From positions 127,401 through 191,400 of the forward strand of contig NZ_KB906967.1 of the NCBI RefSeq assembly GCF_000381745.1: a stretch of DNA of 64,000 bases, written 5' to 3'. This DNA is from Psychromonas ossibalaenae ATCC BAA-1528 (GTDB lineage Bacteria > Pseudomonadota > Gammaproteobacteria > Enterobacterales > Psychromonadaceae). The notes beneath the pieces were generated by a model. The model did not search any database, had not been told where the DNA came from, and saw nothing but the letters and a program-made list of their open reading frames with translations. How positions within the stretch are numbered: position 1 is the first letter of the stretch; the number at the start of each line of letters is the position of its first letter. Shown piece after piece: positions 27,931 to 36,627 of the stretch. The position numbers and the translations under genes are program-made.

Positions 27931-29127
27931 CTAACTAGCTATGCGTCTCCACAGCTCTTCAACAGGTCCCATCTTTCTTCGTTTCAACCACTCGATAGAC
28001 AGGAAAAGCTGCACGGCAATAATCACTATACTGAGAATATAGGCCTGAAAGAGAGGCACTTCAGCGAACAAACCAAGCCCCTGAAAGATCACAAAGCCGA
28101 TGACCGACTGCAGTATATAATTAGTCAGCGGCACACGGCCCAATGTCTGCAGCCACCTGCCGACAAGGGTCTGCTGCAGATTATTTCCAAAATAGGCAAT
28201 AAGGGCAATGTAACCTAACGACATGCCGGTAACAGAAATAACATACAGAAATTCCTTCACCAAAGTCGCGGTCATTTTGGTAAAACCATAATCATAATAA
28301 CTGGCACCGGTTTTTAATAAACTCAGCGGCAGAGCAACAAGCAGCGCAAATGCTATCAGGCGTTTCTGCATAAGAGATGAGCGGGCTGATTCAGTGAAAA
28401 AACGGATCTGCCCGAAATAGTAACCCATAATAAACATGCCCATAATCCGCAGTAATCTGCCGCTGTTAATATTTCCCTGCAGCCCTATCAGCATGCGGTC
28501 AAAATTGGCATCAAACCATTGTCCCTGCTGATAAAGACCAAGCAGTACCGTTTTATTTGACTCAGGCGCAAAAGACAAATTCAGTGATATAGACCACTGG
28601 GCATTAACAATATCCATTAGAAGCGGTGTCAGCAGTAAAGCCAGCGCCAGTTTAAGAAGATGCTCAGGTTTCCAGTCCTTTATCAGCAGCAGCACTAGCC
28701 CTATCAGGGCGTAATAGCGCAGGATGTCTCCCCACCAGATAAACACGGCATGAATGCAGCCGATAAGGAAAAGAATCAGCTGTCGTTTGATAAAATAGCG
28801 CGAAAATGACGGATAACGGCTGCTCGCCCTGCTGTACAGAATATAAAAACCAAGCCCGAATAAAAATGAGTAGATAAAGTAAAACTTGCCGTGAACCAGC
28901 AGCCGGGTCAAAAATAAAACCGTTTCATCGAAGATGCTGGTATTAAGCAGATCCCCTCGTACAATGTTCGGGCTGTCCAGATAGCCGCTGTACCATAGAA
29001 TATTTGCAAATAAAATGCCGATTAATGCGAATCCTCTGAGCATATCAACAGACTGGATCCTTCCCGGGTTTTCTTTTTTTGTTGTTATATTTATTGATTT
29101 AGCATCAAGGTTCGCTGCCTGCTGCAT
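27931..29127 (-). CDS. DUF418-domain inner-membrane protein (YeiB family)
   Basis: A 398-residue protein with about ten membrane segments. The opening has the conserved DMLRGFALIGILFANILWYSG, and the C-terminal half carries the DUF418 region with GRVPLTNYILQSVIG and a final EWLKRRKMGPVEELWR motif. The family resembles acyltransferase or heparan-acetyltransferase membrane domains, and its molecular role is unknown. It stands alone. A Fur-like palindrome lies 240 bases upstream, but other targets in that gap are equally possible. Confidence 0.9.
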   Translation of the reverse strand: MQQAANLDAKSINITTKKENPGRIQSVDMLRGFALIGILFANILWYSGYLDSPNIVRGDLLNTSIFDETVLFLTRLLVHGKFYFIYSFLFGLGFYILYSRASSRYPSFSRYFIKRQLILFLIGCIHAVFIWWGDILRYYALIGLVLLLIKDWKPEHLLKLALALLLTPLLMDIVNAQWSISLNLSFAPESNKTVLLGLYQQGQWFDANFDRMLIGLQGNINSGRLLRIMGMFIMGYYFGQIRFFTESARSSLMQKRLIAFALLVALPLSLLKTGASYYDYGFTKMTATLVKEFLYVISVTGMSLGYIALIAYFGNNLQQTLVGRWLQTLGRVPLTNYILQSVIGFVIFQGLGLFAEVPLFQAYILSIVIIAVQLFLSIEWLKRRKMGPVEELWRRIAS

Positions 29128-29362
29128 TTTTTATCCTTTATATTTGAAGACATTTGTCTGCTGTTGATGACAGAAAAAGAACAAACAAACCATACTTATT
29201 ATAACTTTATAGTTTTAAAGTTCTGATGCAGTCTCTCCACTTTTAACATTCTGATTTTCCATAAAAATATTGTTCTACAAGCCAAGTCACGGCATGTTCT
29301 AATCTAACCAGTCAAGCGGATAAACACTGACATAAAATAAACCGAGAGCCCACATATATAAG

Positions 29363-29387
29363 GTTATTGATTATCATTGATAATCAA
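29363..29387. promoter_or_regulatory. Fur-like palindrome
   Basis: TTGATTATC-ATT-GATAATCAA is a perfect 9-bp inverted repeat; on the minus strand a 19-base window matches the Fur consensus at 14 positions. It lies in the 575-base gap between the divergent DUF418 and hemerythrin genes. Which gene it serves is unclear. I see no other supported feature in 29128-29702. Confidence 0.45.
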
Positions 29388-29702
29388 AAAGGTGAAACTT
29401 GTGGACATGTCCCCTGCCCTTACCATTAAGCCGGTCAAGTTAAAGCCATAACGAAAATACAGGCAACCACTTTCCAAAACATTAAAAATCAATCAGTTAC
29501 ACCAAAAACACCATAAGATCACCCACATTTTTCCTCGCAGATAAGCCCTTGCCATTTGCTAATATTTAACGTTTAATAATTGTATTATTTTGAACGGTAA
29601 TCGTCCTGCAGAGGACTTTCATCGTATCAGTTCGCCCATGAAGGGGTACACGAGACAAAGCACCTACTCATTACGGCATTAACTCTTTATTAAAGCGATT
29701 AT

Positions 29703-30110
29703 ATGGAACAGATTATTTGGTCAGAAGACCTCAGTGTTGGAGTAAAGTTATTCGACGAACAGCATAAAGTATTGATCGCCATGATTAATAAGCTGATTAA
29801 CGACCCGGCGGCGACAACTATGTCAGAGACGGTCTCTGATATATTGACAGAGATGACACTTTACGCTCAGCAGCACTTCAAGTCAGAAGAAGATTTAATG
29901 ATTGAATATGGCTATCCTCATTTTGATGAGCACAGGAGCCAGCATATAGCGTTCAGGAAAAAAGTGATTGAACTCTGTACATCAGCAGCAGGCGGCGCTG
30001 ATGTTGTTCCTCAAGTTCTGCTTGAATATCTTAAGGAATGGATGACCCAGCACATATTATGTGAGGACATGGAATATAAACAATTTTTTAAGGAAAAAGG
30101 CGTCTGGTGA
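29703..30110 (+). CDS. Bacteriohemerythrin
   Basis: A 135-residue oxygen-binding diiron protein: His21 in DEQHK, His58 and Glu62 in HFKSEE, His77 and His81 in EHRSQH, and His117 with Asp122 in HILCED, all at the classic spacing. In bacteria it binds O2 reversibly or helps carry O2 and handle oxygen stress. It is a stand-alone domain with no fused chemoreceptor. Two chemoreceptors lie elsewhere in the window but are not linked. Confidence 0.93.
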   Translation: MEQIIWSEDLSVGVKLFDEQHKVLIAMINKLINDPAATTMSETVSDILTEMTLYAQQHFKSEEDLMIEYGYPHFDEHRSQHIAFRKKVIELCTSAAGGADVVPQVLLEYLKEWMTQHILCEDMEYKQFFKEKGVW

Positions 30111-30209
30111 GAAAAGACAAACAGGAGAGCCAAACCTTTACAGTTTATGAGTATCCAGCCCAGTCGTTCCCCTAGATCGTCTGTTATTAAAAAAACAACA
30201 CTGAAAAAA

Positions 30210-30255
30210 AGCCTGCAGCACTGAATTGAATCAGCGGCACAGGCCTCGTTTTTAG
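30210..30255. terminator. Probable bidirectional terminator
   Basis: Between convergent hemerythrin and symporter genes an imperfect hairpin (GCCTG...GGC arms, 30211-30224 with 30231-30244) has A's on one side and TTTTT on the other, so it can stop transcription in both directions. The stem has an internal mismatch block. Confidence 0.6.
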
Positions 30256-30273
30256 TCTGCTGTTTTATAAAGC

Positions 30274-31656
30274 TTAGCTCTGAGGCTGCAGTTCACTATC
30301 ATCGCTCGTTCCCGCGTTTTTATCCGCATCAAAGAACAGTTTAGTTTCTGCAATAACAACATGACGTAAAGCGATTAAACCGATCAGGTTAGGAACAGCC
30401 ATTAAGCCGTTAACGATATCAGCGATAATCCAGATCATATCCAGATGCAGGAATGCGCCCGATGCTACTAATCCAACAAAAATAACTTTATAAGTCAGTA
30501 TACCTTTGGTGCCGAACAGGTAGACAACACAGCGTTCACCGTAATAGTTCCAGCCTAAAATGGTGGTAAAGGCAAAGAATATCAAACCGATAGAAACCAG
30601 TAACGGACCAACTGTCTGCGAATCCAGACCAACCGCAAATGCATGCGTGGTCATCTGCGCACCCGCTAAATCTGTCTGCCATGCACCGGTTAAGATAAGT
30701 GCAAGCCCGGTCATGGTACAAATAATAATGGTATCAAAGAAGGTGCCGGTCATAGAGATAAGCCCCTGCTTTACGCAGGAGTCCGTTTTGGCAGCAGCCG
30801 CCGCCATCGGCGCACTTCCAAGACCCGACTCATTTGAAAACACACCTCGCGCAACACCCGACTGAATGGCAAGCATAATACCCGCGCCTAAGAAACCACC
30901 GGTTGCCGCTGTTGATGTGAACGCTGAAGTAACCACAAGCTGCAGGGCGTCAAGCAGATGCTCGGCATTAGTAATAAGTACACTTAGGCAGGCCAGAATG
31001 TAAAACAGCGCCATAGTAGGAACGACTTTTCCAGCTACTTTAGCAATGGATTTGATCCCGCCTAGAGTAACAACGGCAACTAATATCGTTAGTACTGTCG
31101 CTGAGATTCCTCGTGATACACCAAAAGAAATTTCAGACGCGTCGAGAATGGCATTTACCTGCGGAAACGTACCGATACCAAAACAGGCTACGCCAAGCGC
31201 AAATACCGCAAACATAACCGCCAGCGCTTTCGAACCTACGCCGTACTGCAGGTAATACATGGGCCCGCCGACCATTTGTCCGTTCGAGTCGACTTTACGG
31301 TATTTAACCGCAAGCAGACACTCAGCATATTTGGTGGCCATGCCGAATACGGCAGCCAGCCACATCCAGAATAGTGCGCCGGGACCGCCGAGTTTTATAG
31401 CAGTCGCAACACCGACAATATTACCCGTTCCGATGGTTGCCGAAAGCGCAGTACACAGTGCGGCAAAGCTGGATATATCACCGCTGCCGGATTTATCTTT
31501 ACTGAAAACCATTTTAAGTGCTGTAGGCAGGTGACGGAACTGCAGTAACCCTAAACGGAAAGTGTAATAGACACCCGTTCCGACCAGCAGAATAAGCAGC
31601 GGTGGTCCCCAGATAAAACTGTCGACGGTTTGTAATAAAGATTGAAAGTTGTTCAT
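30274..31656 (-). CDS. Sodium:alanine/glycine symporter (AGCS family)
   Basis: A 460-residue transporter with about ten to eleven membrane segments. It has the AGCS signatures: ATIGTGNIVGVATA, GAGIMLAIQSG, and GVFSNESGLGSAPMAAA, with FFAFTTILGWNYYGER later. It carries a small neutral amino acid with Na+. A tandem glycine riboswitch lies directly upstream, so glycine is the likely controlling ligand and probably a substrate. Vibrio cholerae also has a tandem glycine riboswitch before an AGCS gene. Start ATG has AAGGGG upstream. Confidence 0.95.
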   Translation of the reverse strand: MNNFQSLLQTVDSFIWGPPLLILLVGTGVYYTFRLGLLQFRHLPTALKMVFSKDKSGSGDISSFAALCTALSATIGTGNIVGVATAIKLGGPGALFWMWLAAVFGMATKYAECLLAVKYRKVDSNGQMVGGPMYYLQYGVGSKALAVMFAVFALGVACFGIGTFPQVNAILDASEISFGVSRGISATVLTILVAVVTLGGIKSIAKVAGKVVPTMALFYILACLSVLITNAEHLLDALQLVVTSAFTSTAATGGFLGAGIMLAIQSGVARGVFSNESGLGSAPMAAAAAKTDSCVKQGLISMTGTFFDTIIICTMTGLALILTGAWQTDLAGAQMTTHAFAVGLDSQTVGPLLVSIGLIFFAFTTILGWNYYGERCVVYLFGTKGILTYKVIFVGLVASGAFLHLDMIWIIADIVNGLMAVPNLIGLIALRHVVIAETKLFFDADKNAGTSDDSELQPQS

Positions 31657-31772
31657 GATTTCCCCTTAATAAAAAGTAAATTTAAGGAGAAGAGGGAAAG
31701 GGCAATAGATCCATAGAAAAATTCTATAGACTATAGCTAAGCATTTCATTGTGCATTAGTTTGTGTAGCTTT

Positions 31773-32038
31773 CCACTCCTCTGTCCTTTGGCCTGAGAGT
31801 TTCACCCTAAACATTTAGGGCTTGCTCCTTCGGCGGCCGAGTTAACGGCTCTCTCCAGAGGTTCCTCCAACTACAGTCCTCGCTTCGCTCATCTAAACAT
31901 TTCTGTTTAGCGCTATTCAAAATGAATAGAAAGCACCTGAAAGATTTAACTATGTAACGACTTACGCTACTTAGCCTTGCTTCTTCGGTAAGTTAAAACG
32001 CCAACGTAATCAACGTTTTAACTAATCTCCTGTAGTCT
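31773..32038 (-). promoter_or_regulatory. Tandem glycine riboswitch
   Basis: Read on the minus strand there are two glycine-aptamer modules. The first has GGAGATTAG, then CCGAAGAAGCAA and CTTTCAGG, ending with AGGACTGTAG near 31873-31883. The second (about 31773-31862) has the hallmark CTCTGGAGAGAGCC, CCGCCGAAGGAGCAA, CTCTCAGGCCAAAGGACAGAGG. The order aptamer-linker-aptamer and position between promoter and AGCS gene match the known class. The expression platform would lie in 31657-31772, where an imperfect hairpin around TCTATAG/CTATGGA is seen. Confidence 0.95.
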
Positions 32039-32060
32039 TCATCGGACCTTAGGCGGCTAT

Positions 32061-32088
32061 GATATAGAATAGGGAATACAAATGACAA
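32061..32088 (-). promoter_or_regulatory. Sigma-70 promoter of the riboswitch-symporter transcript
   Basis: On the minus strand TTGTCA (complement at 32083-32088) and TATATC (complement at 32061-32066) are spaced by 16 bases, just upstream of the first aptamer. Confidence 0.6.
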
Positions 32089-32314
32089 GTAATTTTATGA
32101 TTAAATTAAGATGATTTTAAGGGGTGAAGGAGCTGACAGACTCAAGAGGGACACTAGAAACATAACAAGAGCTCAACTTAGCAGCAGGCATAAGCCGTTT
32201 TTAGCGGTTAAATACTGATAACTAAATGTAAATACTAATAAGCAAGGGGCACATTTACTTTAGCACCCGCAGGCAAAATCATACCTGCTATCATTCAAGA
32301 CACAAAAGTCAATT

Positions 32315-33508
32315 CTACAAAGGATAAAGTAAATATAATCTGCGCATTGCTAGATATTTATCTAAGTCACTTTGCCAGCCTGCTTCAATCTGATGATATG
32401 GAATACGTGTTTTAATCATTTCTAAAACACTTTCACTACCGATTAAATTCGCCAGCCATTCTGGTCGATCCACAATTTCTTCACTTTTATAACCTAAATC
32501 ACGCATTTTCCAATACCAGTCATAAAATGGTTTTATGCTGAATCGAGTATCTTGAGGAGCACTAATCCGATAACTTTCACCGTAACTATATCGCCCGCGC
32601 TGCGGCCATGCCTCAGGAATGTCTTGAATCTGCAGCTCGACATTAATTTTCAATTTTTCATCCGGATAAGCAATTACTTCAAAAGGCATTTTTGTTCCAC
32701 GCCCTACACTAATCGTCGTTGATTCAAATAATCCAAGTGAAGGATAGTAACTAACGGCTTCATCAGTACGTAGATTAGGAGACGGTTCAACAGGTAAAGA
32801 ATAGCCGTCGGCATGAGAATAATTAGCGACTTTAACAATGTGCAGATCTTGTGGTGCAAGTTGTATACCTTTATCCATCCATTTTTCACCATTGATCATC
32901 AAAGCGAGTTCACCAACGGTAAGCCCGTGCACAACCGGAATCTTGTGCATACCTACAAATGACTTCCATTTATCTTCACGAATTGGTCCTGCTGCATAAT
33001 GCCCGTTTGGATTTGGACGGTCTAAAATAACAACCTGCTTGGCGTTTTCCGCAGCTGCCTCCATAATATAATGCATGGTACTGATATAAGTATAAAAACG
33101 AGTTCCCACATCTTGTATATCAAAAACTAATACATCAATATTTTTCAGGTTGTCGACGTTCGGTTTTCTGCTCTTTCCATATAAAGAGATAACCGTTATT
33201 CCCGTTGCTTGGTCAATAGAATTTTTAACCTGCTCTCCAGCGGCTGCATTGCCACGAATTCCATGCTCAGGAGAAAATAAAGCCGTGATATTAACCCCTT
33301 TACGCAGCATAAAGTCTATCAAGTGCTCATTATCTGAAACATAAGAGGTTTTGTTCACCACAAGGCCGACACGCTTGGAGGCTAACAAAGGAAGATACTC
33401 AGCACTGCGCTGTGCGCCGACAATAATTTGATTATGCTGACAGTTCTGGTGATCACATTCATTTGAATATGCATTAAGACTAAAAACAACAGCAATAATG
33501 AACATCAT
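32315..33508 (-). CDS. namZ: Exo-beta-N-acetylmuramidase (NamZ, DUF1343)
   Basis: A 397-residue exported protein (short hydrophobic leader, about 1-16) with DUF1343 family motifs: RVGLVVNKTS, ALFSPEHGIRG, DIQDVGTRFYTYI, LDRPNPNG and VHGLTVGELA. NamZ removes MurNAc from the non-reducing ends of peptidoglycan fragments. It is the last gene of the mur operon, 98 bases after the porin gene, with a hairpin in the gap. The chosen ATG has no clear ribosome site and the leader lacks a basic start, so the true start may differ; no better one is in frame. Its presence alongside an exported NagZ suggests sequential trimming of MurNAc-GlcNAc chains. Confidence 0.9.
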   Translation of the reverse strand: MMFIIAVVFSLNAYSNECDHQNCQHNQIIVGAQRSAEYLPLLASKRVGLVVNKTSYVSDNEHLIDFMLRKGVNITALFSPEHGIRGNAAAGEQVKNSIDQATGITVISLYGKSRKPNVDNLKNIDVLVFDIQDVGTRFYTYISTMHYIMEAAAENAKQVVILDRPNPNGHYAAGPIREDKWKSFVGMHKIPVVHGLTVGELALMINGEKWMDKGIQLAPQDLHIVKVANYSHADGYSLPVEPSPNLRTDEAVSYYPSLGLFESTTISVGRGTKMPFEVIAYPDEKLKINVELQIQDIPEAWPQRGRYSYGESYRISAPQDTRFSIKPFYDWYWKMRDLGYKSEEIVDRPEWLANLIGSESVLEMIKTRIPYHQIEAGWQSDLDKYLAMRRLYLLYPL

Positions 33509-33511
33509 ATA

Positions 33512-33564
33512 TTGGATATTATTACTCCATAATATTCCAACGGGCTTGTTGTATTACAAGCCCG
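33512..33564. promoter_or_regulatory. Palindrome and hairpin before namZ
   Basis: 33512-33540 is an imperfect inverted repeat with TTGGATATTAT and ATAATATTCCAA arms; 33541-33564 is a perfect 9-bp hairpin (CGGGCTTGT, loop TGTATT, ACAAGCCCG). The hairpin may limit read-through from the porin gene; the palindrome may be an operator for a regulator such as MurR, since TGGAATA also recurs before murR. Confidence 0.45.
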
Positions 33565-33606
33565 TAATAGCTATCAATAAATTGAGAGCTTAGTTGACGA
33601 CGGTAC

Positions 33607-34614
33607 TTACCAGTTATACTTCCAGCCAATTTGCCCGAGGTAGAACTTTTGGGTATTATCCGGACCGGAAGTTAACCCAGAGCCTTTAGCATCAGTCCAG
33701 TCAGTACTTTCATATGCTAACCCCATCCAAAATGTTGATTTCGGGGTAAAATTATAAAATATATTCATACCGATACGCAGGCCGTTATCCGTTTCATTCA
33801 CAACGTCATAGTTTGCATCTCGAATTTTTTCCGATAAGAAATACCTAAAGTACGGCATCACAGACCAGGTCTCATTTATCTTGGACGGGAAATAACCACG
33901 GATCTGGTTCTGCTCCCATGTTTTTTCACCTGAATCATCCCATGTCCAGTCATTATACAAGTACACTTTAGCGGTGATATTTTCATTTACCTGATAAATT
34001 AAGCCATGCTCAGCTTCCCATTCTGTGCTGTTTTCATTGACGAAATTATCGTAGTAATAAAATGCATCCCAATATGAAAAAGCAAGTTTATCCGTTATTT
34101 TAATGCTGCCGCTGGGCATTAACCAGTACAGATTATAGGCACCTCTAGCATCCTGCCCAGGGGCCGCATCATTTGATTCTTTTCGATAGGTTGCATTTAA
34201 ATTAAAAGTCCAATTTTCATTTTTTACAATATTTCGTGTCGCACCAATCTGCATTCTATTACGTTGAAAGGAGTTTTCTGTTGACTCGAGACCGTCTGTA
34301 AAATTACGCATTGCAACTTTATACTCTAAAAAATAGCTCCATGCCGAATCCGGATTACTAAGAAACAGCTGTCCAACAGGTGTCTGCTTGTCTGTTACAG
34401 AATTCCCATCTACATCTACATGGCCCTCAAATTTTTCAATTTCATAAAATAAGTTTGAGGTAATATTCCATGATGCCTCTGCGCTTTCTACTTCATTTAA
34501 TAAGCGCGTGTATCTCTCTTTATAAGAGTCATCTCCCCCTTCACCGCGACTAGCTAAAGCATTGAAAGATAACAACATTGGGATAACCACTAACCCGCAT
34601 TTAAATTTATTCAT
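33607..34614 (-). CDS. Outer-membrane beta-barrel porin, OmpG/KdgM-like
   Basis: A 335-residue protein with a signal peptide (ending near SFNALA) and about a dozen aromatic-flanked amphipathic strands, ending in a terminal aromatic strand (QIGWKYNW) as needed for barrel insertion. It lies between the nagZ-like and namZ genes, so it is a predicted uptake channel for MurNAc or GlcNAc-MurNAc fragments. I cannot place it firmly in a named porin family; OmpG-like is the best guess. An acidic repeat-like N-terminal tail (SRGEGGDDSYKE) precedes the first strand. The gap to nagZ is 29 bases. Confidence 0.82.
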   Translation of the reverse strand: MNKFKCGLVVIPMLLSFNALASRGEGGDDSYKERYTRLLNEVESAEASWNITSNLFYEIEKFEGHVDVDGNSVTDKQTPVGQLFLSNPDSAWSYFLEYKVAMRNFTDGLESTENSFQRNRMQIGATRNIVKNENWTFNLNATYRKESNDAAPGQDARGAYNLYWLMPSGSIKITDKLAFSYWDAFYYYDNFVNENSTEWEAEHGLIYQVNENITAKVYLYNDWTWDDSGEKTWEQNQIRGYFPSKINETWSVMPYFRYFLSEKIRDANYDVVNETDNGLRIGMNIFYNFTPKSTFWMGLAYESTDWTDAKGSGLTSGPDNTQKFYLGQIGWKYNW

Positions 34615-34643
34615 TTTATTTCCTTGCTGTTTTTATCAACAGA

Positions 34644-36524
34644 TTAGTAAGTTAAACCAAGACCAATTGGATAAATTACTTTATTGCTTTCTTTATGTTT
34701 AATATCAACCGGTAATTTTCCTGACGGACTGTTAATCGGTAAGTTTGTCATTGGATCTAAAAATAATGTACGCACACCAGCTCTAATATTTGCTTCTAAG
34801 CTATTACGGTTATTATTTGTTACGTCAAAGCCTGTAATACCGTAAATTGCAATGTTTGCCTTAACCCCTTCTAAATATGCAATGTCATATGGATTCCTTG
34901 ATGAAATAACAACGGTAGGTTTGCCCTGCTGATTAGTAATATCAATCAGCTTCTGTGCATTTGGCGAAGAACCCGTTAAGTTATAAGTAGCAGCGATGAC
35001 ATAGTCAGCATTTTCTACCGACTGCTTAAATTTATTTTCCTGGAGGTTATTTTCAATCATTTTTAGCGCTATTTTTTCAACTGAAATATCGATACCTTTG
35101 AACTTTTCGCTGATTAGCGCAATTTCGCCGGCAATCAAATTATTACGTGCAGACTCATCTGAAATGACTAATATTCTGGTTTTATTTTTCAGTTTGAAAG
35201 GCAAAACACTTTGGTTTTCAATTAGTGTTATTGAACGCTCAGCAATATGAGATTCTGCTGATTTATTAGCAGCGGACTGCACCACTTTTTCAGCGTGTTC
35301 TTTATCAACAGGCTGCGCTGATATCTTTTCTGACAACTTTTTAGTCACAACACGCAATGCTGACTGATCAATTCGTTTTGCCAGCTCAGGGTTAGACTTT
35401 GATTGTGTTTCTAGATGTGAGTAGATTTTTTCTAAATCAGAAACCGCTTCCTGGCTCCACACCCGTAACGGCATAAGTGTTATATCGGCACCAGCTAATA
35501 AAGCATGTTCTACTGTCCAGCTTGGTTCAAAGTTGTTTGCAATTGCCCCCATATCTAATGCGTCAGTTAAAATTAGGCCGTTAAATTTAAGCTCTTCACG
35601 CAGAACCCCAGTTAAGATCTTTTTAGAAAGAGTTGCAGGAGTACCGATGACTTCACCTGTTAATGGAGAAGTCAGTTTTGCATCATCCACGCTTGGTACA
35701 ATTACATGCGCTGTCATTACTGAATCTGCACCGCTTTTAAATATGTTTTTAAAAGCTTGTAAATCAACAGCTTCCCATTCTTCTCGGGTATAAGGAACTG
35801 TCGCCAGTCCATAATGAGAATCTACTTCAACATTGCCGTGCCCTGGAAAATGCTTAACAGAATTCAATACACCGTATTCACTTAATCCTTCTATATAGGC
35901 ACTGCCCATCTCATCAATTAATGTCAGATCACTACTATATGATCTCACCCCGATGATCGGGTTACGCTGCTCAGTATTAACATCCACAACAGGGCCGAAA
36001 TTGAAATTAATACCTAAAGCAGAAAGCTCTAAACCGTGTACCTGCCCGGATTTTTTGGCTAATTGACTATCTCGAGTGGCTGCAACCGCCATATTACCCG
36101 GCATTTCAGTACCTTCTCGTAAACGGGTTACATAGCCGCCTTCTTGATCGGTTGCAATAAATAACGGCAGATTAGTACGTGAATCCTGCAGGTCTTGAAT
36201 AAAATTAATTGTCTGCTCTGTGTTATATAAATTTTCTCGGAATAAAATCACATTACCCAGTTCATAATCACTGATTACCTTCTGGATTTGATCATTAACA
36301 TTAACAACTAATTTAGGCTCATTATTTTGATCCATTCCCCAGTAGCGAAAATCCAGCATGATTAACTGACCGATCTTTTCTCTTAAACTCATTTCTGCAA
36401 CAAGCTGCCGGGCAGCGCTTTCGGGAGTTTGATAAGCCTTATCTAGCTCCTTTTGACTTAATACATGTGCGTTAACTGAAAAAGCACAAGAAAGTAAAAC
36501 GGATAAAGCTGTTTTCTTAAACAT
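34644..36524 (-). CDS. nagZ: Exported GH3 beta-N-acetylglucosaminidase (NagZ-like, two-domain)
   Basis: The 626-residue protein has a signal peptide (MFKKTALSVLLSCAFSVNAH) and an N-terminal GH3 barrel with the NagZ motif KHFPGHG (224-230) followed by DSHYGL (Asp235, His237), and nucleophile Asp321 in LILTDALDMG. A C-terminal domain of about 200 residues follows. Enterobacterial NagZ is cytoplasmic and about 340 residues; this longer exported form resembles the Bacillus subtilis enzyme that trims GlcNAc from muropeptides outside the cell. It fits a role in releasing GlcNAc so that NamZ can act on MurNAc. It is 103 bases after murP. Confidence 0.93.
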   Translation of the reverse strand: MFKKTALSVLLSCAFSVNAHVLSQKELDKAYQTPESAARQLVAEMSLREKIGQLIMLDFRYWGMDQNNEPKLVVNVNDQIQKVISDYELGNVILFRENLYNTEQTINFIQDLQDSRTNLPLFIATDQEGGYVTRLREGTEMPGNMAVAATRDSQLAKKSGQVHGLELSALGINFNFGPVVDVNTEQRNPIIGVRSYSSDLTLIDEMGSAYIEGLSEYGVLNSVKHFPGHGNVEVDSHYGLATVPYTREEWEAVDLQAFKNIFKSGADSVMTAHVIVPSVDDAKLTSPLTGEVIGTPATLSKKILTGVLREELKFNGLILTDALDMGAIANNFEPSWTVEHALLAGADITLMPLRVWSQEAVSDLEKIYSHLETQSKSNPELAKRIDQSALRVVTKKLSEKISAQPVDKEHAEKVVQSAANKSAESHIAERSITLIENQSVLPFKLKNKTRILVISDESARNNLIAGEIALISEKFKGIDISVEKIALKMIENNLQENKFKQSVENADYVIAATYNLTGSSPNAQKLIDITNQQGKPTVVISSRNPYDIAYLEGVKANIAIYGITGFDVTNNNRNSLEANIRAGVRTLFLDPMTNLPINSPSGKLPVDIKHKESNKVIYPIGLGLTY

Positions 36525-36627
36525 TGTTAAATTCCTCTATTAATAATAGTTATTTCAGGCATAAAGATTCATACAGCTTTGTCTCAACAAGCAAAGCCGG
36601 GTTATTTATTTAATTAAAAACAGTGAG

